DNA of 5,010 bases from Dysgonamonadaceae bacterium. Its GTDB lineage: Bacteria; Bacteroidota; Bacteroidia; Bacteroidales; Azobacteroidaceae. Made by a program: the position numbers and the translations under genes. How positions within the stretch are numbered: the first letter of the stretch is position 1; every line of letters starts with the position of its first letter. The stretch is taken from the NCBI GenBank assembly GCA_031287395.1, contig JAITTA010000082.1, positions 1 through 5,010 on the forward strand, written 5' to 3'. Shown here in pieces: positions 1 through 5,010 of this stretch. The notes below the pieces were generated by a model. It was not told the origin of the DNA and ran no database searches. It was given only the letters and a program-made list of their open reading frames with translations.

Positions 1-56
1 TTACGGTCTTACGATCTTACTGTCTTACGGTCTTCCAATCTTACGGTCTTCCTTTC
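1..56. repeat. degenerate 8-bp tandem array, seven units, cut by the left edge
   Basis: Seven contiguous octamers can be read without gaps: TTACGGTC (1-8, 25-32 and 41-48), TTACGATC (9-16), TTACTGTC (17-24), TTCCAATC (33-40) and TTCCTTTC (49-56). Positions 1, 2, 4, 7 and 8 of the unit are invariant (TTnCnnTC), and all variation falls in positions 3, 5 and 6. The array ends at CGCA (57-60) and begins at or before the window edge, so its true length is unknown. Eight is not a multiple of three, and the minus-strand frame checked meets a stop within the array, so coding is unlikely. A microsatellite-like intergenic array is the simplest reading. Its function is unknown. Confidence 0.85.
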
Positions 57-96
57 CGCAAAAATAGATAAAAAAACAGACAAAAAAGCGTTCTTC

Positions 97-132
97 CGGA
101 TAAAAAAATAAAAAAATTAACCGGATAAAAAA
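97..132. repeat. 12-bp direct repeat, two copies 24 bp apart
   Basis: CCGGATAAAAAA occurs exactly at 97-108 and again at 121-132, separated by an A-rich 12-base spacer. The start-to-start distance is 24 bases. The CCGG start makes the match more notable than the A runs alone. It could be a pair of protein-binding sites or the trace of a local duplication; the sequence does not decide. Confidence 0.6.
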
Positions 133-138
133 TTATCC
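123..138. repeat. short perfect inverted repeat (6-bp arms, 4-base loop)
   Basis: GGATAA (123-128) and TTATCC (133-138) are exact reverse complements around AAAA. The left arm lies inside the second copy of the 12-bp direct repeat. The stem is short and mostly A/T, so a stable RNA hairpin is doubtful. A dyad protein-binding site about 100 bases upstream of the promoter is possible but unproven. There is no T run after it, so it is not a typical terminator on the + strand. Confidence 0.4.
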
Positions 139-231
139 ATTAGATATTTAGATTATTTTATTTTAAAATGAAAAACAAGAATATGTTTTTTTATAAATAC
201 ATCGGAAAATGAATGATTTTAAAATAAATTT

Positions 232-257
232 GTGAAATTTGTGAAATCTGTGTGAAA
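232..257. repeat. 9-bp tandem repeat with TGTGAAA core, overlapping the promoter
   Basis: GTGAAATTT (232-240) is followed directly by GTGAAATCT (241-249), then by a less exact third unit. The heptamer TGTGAAA occurs at 231-237, 240-246 and 251-257. The array covers the proposed -33 element (238-241) and most of the spacer to the -7 element. This position would suit a regulator that competes with or contacts RNA polymerase, but a simple low-complexity duplication is equally possible. Confidence 0.6.
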
Positions 258-270
258 CATATTAAATTTG
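238..270 (+). promoter_or_regulatory. Bacteroidota-type promoter for the DUF1080 gene
   Basis: TTTG (238-241) is followed after 21 bases by TAAATTTG (263-270), matching the primary sigma consensus known from Bacteroides (TTTG, 19-21 bases, TAnnTTTG). Transcription should start a few bases after 270, leaving an untranslated leader of roughly 20-30 bases before the ATG at 301. A second exact -7 match, TAAATTTG at 225-232, has no TTTG at the right upstream distance and is less convincing. Confidence 0.7.
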
Positions 271-300
271 TCCGAAATTCATTTAATAAAGATTATCATC

Positions 301-939
301 ATGAAGACAATTTTGATTTCTTGTTTCGTTTTAGTCTCTTCATTTTCTTTACAAGCTCAGAAAACAATCGATTTGTTCAACGGAAAAGATTTGAGCAATT
401 GGGGATTTGTTTTACAAGATAATAAAACCAATGCCGGAACTTTTTCCGTAAAAGACGGGGTTGTCCACATAACCGGGACTCCGTTCGGCTACATGTACAC
501 CAAAGAAAAATACAGTAATTTCCATTTGCATGTAGAATGGAAATGGCCGCAAGAAGCCACTAACAGTGGGATTTTTCTTTTCGTTCAAAGTGACAATAAA
601 GTCTGGCCGAATGCCATTGAATGCCAATTAAAAGCCGGAAGTGCAGGCGATTTTGTGCTTCTTGGAGGTTCGGATATTGCAGAATTCAAAACAAAACCCG
701 GAGAAGAACGTCCGAAGTTCCCCAGTGTCGGTAAATTCAATCCGACCCCTGAAATGACCACCGGAGAATGGAACAATGCCGATATTACTTGTAAAAACGG
801 TACCATCACGGTGTATATCAATGGAGTACTTCAGAATAAAGGCACAAAATCCATGCACAAAACGGGCCACGTAGCACTGCAAAGTGAAGGAAAAGATATC
901 TTGTTTAGAAATGTCCGATTAACCCCCTTAGCAGAATAA
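301..939 (+). CDS. secreted DUF1080 / 3-keto-disaccharide hydrolase family protein
   Basis: This 212-residue protein has the hallmarks of the DUF1080 family (Pfam 3-keto-disaccharide hydrolase), a concanavalin-like beta-sandwich fold that acts on sugars or glycans. Seen directly: an N-terminal IDLFNGKDLSNW motif right after the signal peptide, NSGIF at 88-92, WPNAIECQL ending near 110, and the typical closing block GHVALQSEG (189-197) followed by FRNVRLTPL. Residues 1-19 form a type I signal peptide (basic MK, hydrophobic core, likely cleavage after A19), so export to the periplasm or beyond is expected. C8 sits in no proper lipobox, so it is probably not a lipoprotein. I chose the ATG at 301 because the upstream TTG at 268 lies inside the promoter -7 box and would spoil the signal peptide. 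Some family members hydrolyse 3-keto-glycosides made by partner oxidoreductases; no such partner is visible here, so the substrate is unknown. Confidence 0.88.
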   Translation: MKTILISCFVLVSSFSLQAQKTIDLFNGKDLSNWGFVLQDNKTNAGTFSVKDGVVHITGTPFGYMYTKEKYSNFHLHVEWKWPQEATNSGIFLFVQSDNKVWPNAIECQLKAGSAGDFVLLGGSDIAEFKTKPGEERPKFPSVGKFNPTPEMTTGEWNNADITCKNGTITVYINGVLQNKGTKSMHKTGHVALQSEGKDILFRNVRLTPLAE

Positions 940-958
940 GAGTAAAGAGTATTCTTGC

Positions 959-1471
959 ATGCAAAAACTTTCACGAAACTTTTTCAAACAGGATGTTTTG
1001 ATTGTAGCGCCTGCATTGTTAGGAAAATTCCTCGTCCGGGAATTCGAAGACGGACATATTGAACGTTATCGTATCACTGAGGTGGAAGCCTATCGCGGGG
1101 AAGAAGATAAAGCTTGCCATGCGGCAAAGGGAAGAACCAGACGTACCGAAGTGATGTATCATGAAGGAGGTAAAATATATGTTTATCTCATTTACGGAAT
1201 GTATTGGCTGTTGAACATCGTGACCGGTAACGAAGATGAACCCCAGGCCGTACTCATTCGTAGCGTGGAAAAAATATCCGGCCCCGGACGCGTGGGAAAA
1301 CAATTGCAACTCCATTCCGGTTTTTACGGGGAAATCCTCCCTTCCAAAAGGATTTGGATAGAAGATGACAACCGGATTGTTTCTCACTACGTAACAACAC
1401 CCAGGATCGGAATCGATTATGCGGGCGAATGGAAACTCAAGGAATGGCGTTACTGCCTTGTCAATTTATAA
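959..1471 (+). CDS. DNA-3-methyladenine glycosylase, AAG/MPG family (compact form)
   Basis: This 170-residue base-excision repair enzyme should remove alkylated purines such as 3-methyladenine by cutting the base-sugar bond in DNA. It acts in the cytoplasm without cofactor. By alignment from memory with human AAG, E43 in EVEAY matches catalytic E125, Y45 matches Y127, H54 matches H136, Y76 and Y79 in YVYLIYGMY match Y159 and Y162, and N86 matches N169, so the flipping pocket looks intact. The C-terminal TPRIGIDYAGEW motif is also typical. The family usually has about 190-210 residues. Here AVLIRSVEKI runs almost directly into SGPGRVGKQL, so the stretch that normally lies between them is missing. 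The frame is open and both ends are normal, so this looks like a compact variant and not a broken gene. The start follows the previous stop by 19 bases with TAAAGAG just upstream, consistent with co-transcription with the DUF1080 gene. Confidence 0.92.
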   Translation: MQKLSRNFFKQDVLIVAPALLGKFLVREFEDGHIERYRITEVEAYRGEEDKACHAAKGRTRRTEVMYHEGGKIYVYLIYGMYWLLNIVTGNEDEPQAVLIRSVEKISGPGRVGKQLQLHSGFYGEILPSKRIWIEDDNRIVSHYVTTPRIGIDYAGEWKLKEWRYCLVNL

Positions 1472-1488
1472 TATTTGTAGTATATTTG
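1457..1488 (+). promoter_or_regulatory. Bacteroidota-type promoter for the GNAT-like gene
   Basis: CTTG (1457-1460, one mismatch to TTTG) is followed after 20 bases by TATATTTG (1481-1488), an exact TAnnTTTG match. The -33 part lies inside the last codons of the glycosylase gene, whose stop is at 1469-1471. The expected start of transcription, a few bases past 1488, gives a leader of about 20-25 bases before the ATG at 1518. The gene therefore probably does not depend on read-through from upstream. Confidence 0.65.
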
Positions 1489-1517
1489 CATGCTTAGGAA
1501 TTCTCAATTAAAAACAA

Positions 1518-2648
1518 ATGTCAATAAAAATAAAGGAAGTTGAAACAGAACAGGAACTAAAACAATTTGTTGAATTCAACATTAAGTTATACGAAGGTTG
1601 TCCTTATCACGTACCGGGCCTGATATCAGACGAAATGATGACATTGAGCAAAAAGAAAAATCCTGCATTCGATTTTTGCGAAGCGAAATATTTTCTGGCC
1701 TACAAAGAGGGGATAATTGCCGGCCGCATCGCCGGGATTATCAATCATGAAGCGAACAAACACTGGAATGAAACAAATGTCAGATTTGGTTTTATTGACT
1801 TTATCGACGATGAAAATGTTTCGGCAGCATTGATAGGTGCGGTTGAGAAGTGGGGCAGGAAAAAAGGAATGACAGCGATCCACGGTCCCCTGGGATTTAC
1901 GGATATGGATCATGAAGGCTTGCTCGTATGGGGATTCGAAGAAGTAGGTACCATGGCTACTTCTTACAGTTATCCGTATTATAAGGACCATCTGGCAAAA
2001 CTCGAATATGAAAAAGATCAGGATTGGAACGAATTCAAAATCAATATACCTAAAGAAGTTCCGGAAAAATACGCCCGTATTTCACAGATAGTATTGAAAA
2101 AATACGGTTTAAAGATAGTAAAATTTAAAAAGACAAGAGAAATATGGCCCTATGCTCAAAAGATTTTTGAACTTTGGAATGAAGCATACAAACCCCTTTA
2201 TGGTTACTCCAGACTGACGCCAAAACAGATCGAATACTACGTCAAGATGTACATTCCGATGCTTTCATTGGACTTGGTAACATTAGTCGTGAAAGAAGAA
2301 GACGATAGTCTGGTGGGAATTGCAATTACTTTACCCAGCCTGTCCAAAGCATTGAAAAAAGCAAAGGGAAAGTTCTTTCCGATTGGGTGGATACATCTCC
2401 TGAAAGCGCTTTACGGAAACAACAATGTGGTTGACCTGTATATTATCGGCGTCGCTCCGGAATATCAGAATAAAGGTGTTAATGCATTAATGTTCAATGA
2501 CTTGATACCAATTTTCAATCAAAAAGGATACGTTTATGCGGAAAGTAATCCCGAATTGGAATTGAATACCAAAGTGCAATCTCAATGGGAAGACTATGAT
2601 GCCGTTCACCATAAAACCCGCAGGGCGTTCATCAAAAAAATTAAATGA
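1518..2648 (+). CDS. GNAT-like protein of the YghO-type family, function unknown
   Basis: This 376-residue protein lacks a signal peptide and membrane segments, so it should be cytoplasmic. It appears to hold two acetyltransferase-like halves. The first (about 1-160) contains a beta-alpha pattern and the block GPLGF at 123-127 followed by EGLLVWGF (133-140) and a SYPYY segment. I recall this pattern (GP..., EGLLveGF, pYY) from proteins related to E. coli YghO. The second half (about 190-376) has a better GNAT motif A: a hydrophobic strand VDLYIIGVAP, then Q317-N-K-G320-V-N322, which fits the [QR]xxGx[GA] acetyl-CoA pyrophosphate loop except that the last position is Asn. The first half shows no such loop and may be a degenerate copy. 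The substrate is unknown; an acyl- or acetyltransferase role is inferred from fold alone. The gene has its own upstream promoter, with the ATG preceded by an A-rich leader and no clear Shine-Dalgarno site. Confidence 0.75.
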   Translation: MSIKIKEVETEQELKQFVEFNIKLYEGCPYHVPGLISDEMMTLSKKKNPAFDFCEAKYFLAYKEGIIAGRIAGIINHEANKHWNETNVRFGFIDFIDDENVSAALIGAVEKWGRKKGMTAIHGPLGFTDMDHEGLLVWGFEEVGTMATSYSYPYYKDHLAKLEYEKDQDWNEFKINIPKEVPEKYARISQIVLKKYGLKIVKFKKTREIWPYAQKIFELWNEAYKPLYGYSRLTPKQIEYYVKMYIPMLSLDLVTLVVKEEDDSLVGIAITLPSLSKALKKAKGKFFPIGWIHLLKALYGNNNVVDLYIIGVAPEYQNKGVNALMFNDLIPIFNQKGYVYAESNPELELNTKVQSQWEDYDAVHHKTRRAFIKKIK

Positions 2649-2657
2649 TTAATTCAT

Positions 2658-2687
2658 CGTAAGGGCTTAAAATATGAAGTCCTTACG
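2658..2687 (+). terminator. 11-bp hairpin between the GNAT-like gene and parE (weak terminator or attenuator candidate)
   Basis: CGTAAGGGCTT (2658-2668) pairs with AAGTCCTTACG (2677-2687) along 11 positions, one of them G-U, around an 8-base loop. It lies 9 bases after the stop of the GNAT-like gene. No T run follows (the next bases are GGCCCCTACA), so it does not meet the standard for an intrinsic terminator. It could slow or partly stop transcription, protect the 3' end of the upstream message, or be an inserted-repeat remnant. Confidence 0.45.
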
Positions 2688-2700
2688 GGCCCCTACAAGG
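2681..2700. repeat. second, overlapping imperfect inverted repeat before parE
   Basis: CCTT (2681-2684) pairs with AAGG (2697-2700), enclosing a GGGCCC palindrome (2687-2692) with mismatches between. It reuses the 3' arm of the 2658-2687 hairpin, so the two structures exclude each other. The arm pairing is short and the stem interrupted, so stability is uncertain. The final AAGG also lies 11 bases before the GTG at 2712 and 20 before the ATG at 2721. Confidence 0.3.
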
Positions 2701-2720
2701 TAATAAAAAACGTGCAATTA

Positions 2721-4583
2721 ATGGAAGACAATATCAATTCAATACCAATACAGGAAGTTCATTACGGCGAAGATAATATCAAAACTCTCGAATGGTGGGA
2801 GCATATCCGCCGTCGCCCCGGAATGTATATCGGTAAATTGGGCGATGGATCGTATGCCGACGATGGTATTTATGTGCTTTTGAAAGAAGTCCTGGATAAT
2901 GCCATGGACGAATACATGATGGGATATGGTAAAAATATCGACATCACCATCGATGAAGGTGTGGTAACCGTCCGAGACTACGGACGCGGAATCCCACTCG
3001 GCAAAGTAGAAGATGTTTCGTCCAAAATGAATACAGGAGGGAAATACGACTCCAAAGCTTTTAAAAAATCGGTAGGTTTGAACGGAGTCGGTATCAAAGC
3101 GGTCAATGCACTCTCTTCTTACATGCTGGTTCAAAGTTTCCGCGACGGAGAAAGCAAATGTGTGGAATACTGCAGAGCTCACATCTCAGAAAACTGTCCG
3201 ATAGAACATACGGATAAACCCAACGGAACTCTGGTAAATTTTATTCCCGATGAAGAATTATTCCAGGCTTACCAATACAAAGACGAATATGTTGAAAGCC
3301 TGCTTAAAAATTACGTTTTCCTGAACTCAGGCTTAACAATCAACTATAATGGAAAAAAATTCTATTCCAAAAATGGGTTGGTTGACCTCCTTAATGAATA
3401 CATGACTTCGGATTCGCTCTATCCGATCATACATCTGCGAGGAGATGATATCGAATTAGTTATCACTCATGCGAATCAATACGGGGAGGAATATTATTCT
3501 TTTGTCAACGGACAGCATACCACACAGGGAGGAACCCATTTGTCGGCTTTTCGCGAAGCAGTGACCCGGGTCATCAAGGAATATTACAACAAAAACTTCG
3601 AATATGCCGATATCCGTAGCGGAATCATCGGAGCTATCAGCATAAAAGTGGAAGAACCTGTTTTTGAATCCCAGACAAAAACCAAGCTGGGTTCCAAAGA
3701 AATGGGACCACATGGCCCTTCCGTTGCTAAATTCATAGGAGATTTCGTTAAAAAGGAACTCGACAATTATCTTCACAAGGCAACAGAAACCGCAGATGCT
3801 TTACTGAAAAAGATTCTGGAATCCGAAAAAGAACGTAAAGCCATTGCCGGAGTTACCAAACTGGCCCGTGAACGTGCTAAAAAAGCAAACTTGCACAACA
3901 AAAAACTACGAGATTGCCGGTTGCATTACAACGATACAAAAGGGGAAAACCTGGAAGAAACCTGTATATTTATTACCGAAGGGGATTCTGCCAGCGGCTC
4001 CATTACACAAAGTCGCGATCCGAATTATCAGGCAGTATTCAGTCTTCGAGGTAAACCGTTGAATACCTTCGGATTAACAAAAAGAATCGTCTATGAAAAC
4101 GAAGAATTCAACCTGTTGCAAGCTGCGTTGAATATCGAAGACGGTTTGCAGGATTTACGTTATAACAAAGTAATCATAGCAACTGATGCCGATGTAGACG
4201 GAATGCATATCCGCCTGTTGATCATCACATTCTTCCTGCAATTCTTTCCGGACCTTATTAAAAACAATCACGTGTTCATCCTTCAGACGCCTTTATTCCG
4301 GGTCAGGAACAAAAAAGAAACCATCTATTGCTATTCTGAGGAAGAAAGGCTGGATGCCATCCGGAAATTGGGCCCTAATCCGGAAATTACACGATTCAAA
4401 GGTCTTGGAGAAATTTCTCCTTCCGAATTTAAAAATTTCATAGGAAAAGACCTCCGCCTCGATCCTGTTACTATGAAAAAACAAGATGCCGTAAAAGAAA
4501 TGCTGGAATTCTACATGGGTAAAAATACCATGGAACGTCAGAACTTTATCATCGAAAATCTCGTTTTGGAAGAAGACGTTTAA
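2721..4583 (+). CDS. parE: DNA topoisomerase IV subunit B (ParE), ATPase and TOPRIM subunit
   Basis: This 620-residue type IIA topoisomerase subunit works with ParC to decatenate sister chromosomes using ATP. Domains in order: a GHKL ATPase with E56 (general base) and N60 in the EVLDNAMDE motif, D86 with GRGIP (88-92), and the lid GLNGVG (119-124); a transducer with the QTK loop (Q318-T319-K320); and a TOPRIM domain with EGDSA starting at E420, SLRGKPLN, metal-binding D489-A-D491-V-D493, then RFKGLGE (558-564). The length is complete, without the insert of long proteobacterial GyrB. I favour ParE over GyrB because of the N-terminal EVHYGEDNI, the SVGLNGVG lid and TEGDSASGS with SLRGKPLN, which I associate with Bacteroidota ParE; a gyrB label is the main alternative. 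The ATG at 2721 is preferred over the in-frame GTG at 2712, which would add only three residues. No clear promoter is seen in the spacer. Confidence 0.93.
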   Translation: MEDNINSIPIQEVHYGEDNIKTLEWWEHIRRRPGMYIGKLGDGSYADDGIYVLLKEVLDNAMDEYMMGYGKNIDITIDEGVVTVRDYGRGIPLGKVEDVSSKMNTGGKYDSKAFKKSVGLNGVGIKAVNALSSYMLVQSFRDGESKCVEYCRAHISENCPIEHTDKPNGTLVNFIPDEELFQAYQYKDEYVESLLKNYVFLNSGLTINYNGKKFYSKNGLVDLLNEYMTSDSLYPIIHLRGDDIELVITHANQYGEEYYSFVNGQHTTQGGTHLSAFREAVTRVIKEYYNKNFEYADIRSGIIGAISIKVEEPVFESQTKTKLGSKEMGPHGPSVAKFIGDFVKKELDNYLHKATETADALLKKILESEKERKAIAGVTKLARERAKKANLHNKKLRDCRLHYNDTKGENLEETCIFITEGDSASGSITQSRDPNYQAVFSLRGKPLNTFGLTKRIVYENEEFNLLQAALNIEDGLQDLRYNKVIIATDADVDGMHIRLLIITFFLQFFPDLIKNNHVFILQTPLFRVRNKKETIYCYSEEERLDAIRKLGPNPEITRFKGLGEISPSEFKNFIGKDLRLDPVTMKKQDAVKEMLEFYMGKNTMERQNFIIENLVLEEDV

Positions 4584-4601
4584 AAATAAAGAAATGGAAA
4601 A

Positions 4602-5010
4602 ATGAAAAAAATAGCCGTATTTCCCGGAACTTTCGACCCGTTTACCATCGGACATTTGTCTCTTGTGAACAGGGGATTGAAGTTGGTGGACGAAATTGTT
4701 ATTGCGATTGGGATCAACCCGAACAAAAAGACTTTCTTCTCTCTCGAAGACCGGGTGAAGATGGTTTCCCTGATTTTCAAAGATAACAAAAGGGTAAAAA
4801 TAACCGGTTATGATAACCTGACCGTGGATTTTGCGGAAAAAATAAACGCCAATTTTATCCTCCGTGGAATCCGTTCCGTCAATGATTTTGAATATGAAAA
4901 AAATATTGCCGATGTGAATCGTAAGATTTCCGGCATCGAAACGTTTGTTTTATATACGGAACCCGAACACACACATATCAGTTCGTCCATCGTGAGAGAA
5001 CTTCTTTCAT
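4602..5010 (+). CDS. coaD: phosphopantetheine adenylyltransferase, 3' end beyond the window
   Basis: About 136 codons of a family normally near 150-160 residues are present, open to the window edge, so only the C-terminal tail is missing. The enzyme transfers AMP from ATP to 4'-phosphopantetheine to make dephospho-CoA, the penultimate step of coenzyme A synthesis, in the cytoplasm. Key residues fall at the same numbers as in E. coli CoaD: the GTFDPFTIGH motif with T15 and H18 (TxGH nucleotidyltransferase signature), K42, R88 and R91 in RGIRSVNDFEYE, and S127-S129 in the ISSSIVREL motif. The ATG at 4602 starts exactly at the conserved N-terminus. The ATG at 4594 gives only a three-codon frame. 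The gap to the parE stop is 18 bases with no terminator or promoter, so the two are probably co-transcribed. GGAAA at 4596-4600 lies too close to the ATG to be a good Shine-Dalgarno site. Confidence 0.95.
   Translation, partial: MKKIAVFPGTFDPFTIGHLSLVNRGLKLVDEIVIAIGINPNKKTFFSLEDRVKMVSLIFKDNKRVKITGYDNLTVDFAEKINANFILRGIRSVNDFEYEKNIADVNRKISGIETFVLYTEPEHTHISSSIVRELLS

Larger units (their letters stand above)
57..237. other. AT-rich intergenic stretch without a supported gene
   Basis: This stretch is very rich in A runs and carries stops in all frames. The only notable + strand reading is a 14-codon ATG frame at 168-212, with no recognisable product. It contains the 12-bp direct repeat and the small inverted repeat listed separately, plus two TTTTAAAA palindromic cores (161-168 and 217-224). 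I saw no minus-strand Bacteroidota-type -7 box (CAAAnnTA), so there is no sign of a divergent promoter for a gene beyond the left edge. It probably serves as the upstream region of the gene at 301. Confidence 0.6.

Noticed and set aside
1..56. CRISPR array
   Set aside because: The units are 8 bases with no spacers between them, unlike repeats of about 24-40 bases separated by unique spacers.
168..212. Small 14-codon ATG frame in the upstream AT-rich region
   Set aside because: It is short, has no recognisable product, no ribosome site and no promoter with correct spacing, and lies in A/T-rich DNA where such frames arise by chance.
268..300. Upstream TTG start adding 11 residues to the DUF1080 protein
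   Set aside because: The TTG is part of the promoter -7 box (263-270), so it would lie outside or at the very 5' end of the transcript, and it would put a poor sequence before a clean signal peptide starting at 301.
2712..2720. GTG start for parE
   Set aside because: It adds only three residues and is less usual than the ATG at 2721. The AAGG at 2697-2700 is slightly better placed for the GTG, so it is not fully excluded, but this group rarely relies on such sites.
2739..3182. Minus-strand 147-codon frame opposite parE, and similar antisense frames elsewhere
   Set aside because: These overlap strongly conserved genes on the other strand, have no promoter or ribosome site, and read as composition shadows.
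3844..4062. Plus-strand 72-codon frame inside parE
   Set aside because: It lies wholly within the conserved ParE reading frame, covering the TOPRIM EGDSA region, and its translation shows no family features.
4594..4604. Alternative coaD start at 4594
   Set aside because: This ATG is in another frame and meets a stop after three codons. The ATG at 4602 matches the conserved CoaD N-terminus.

Overview
The window looks like chromosomal DNA of a member of the Bacteroidota, most likely of the order Bacteroidales. Three things suggest this. The genes are moderately AT-rich and the spacers strongly AT-rich. Two spacers carry the Bacteroidota-type promoter (TTTG, about 20 bases, then TAnnTTTG), and Shine-Dalgarno sites are weak or absent. 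The topoisomerase gene also has the sequence style of Bacteroidota ParE. All genes are on the + strand. Genus cannot be fixed from this sequence.

Bases 1-300 hold no convincing gene. They open with a degenerate 8-bp tandem array (1-56) that is cut by the window edge. An AT-rich stretch follows with a 12-bp direct repeat and a small inverted repeat. Next come a 9-bp tandem repeat and a good promoter for the first gene. Bases 301-939 encode a small secreted protein of the DUF1080 / 3-keto-disaccharide hydrolase family. Nineteen bases later (959-1471) comes a compact alkyladenine DNA glycosylase (AAG/MPG family). A second promoter overlaps the end of that gene and should drive 1518-2648, a 376-residue GNAT-like protein resembling the YghO group, with no proven function. 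A 72-base spacer with overlapping inverted repeats leads to the gene for topoisomerase IV subunit B (parE, 2721-4583). Eighteen bases after it starts coaD (phosphopantetheine adenylyltransferase), which runs off the right edge with about 136 codons present.

Functionally the window is mostly housekeeping: chromosome decatenation (parE), coenzyme A synthesis (coaD) and base-excision repair (AAG). To these are added a secreted carbohydrate-active protein and a GNAT-like protein. The first two genes may share a transcript, as may parE and coaD. The products share no pathway, so any co-transcription looks like simple packing.

I found no defence system, CRISPR array, mobile element, tRNA or rRNA, and nothing that amounts to a new multi-gene system. 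The items most worth a second look are the octamer array, the shortened glycosylase, the isolated DUF1080 gene, the GNAT-like protein and the paired alternative hairpins before parE.
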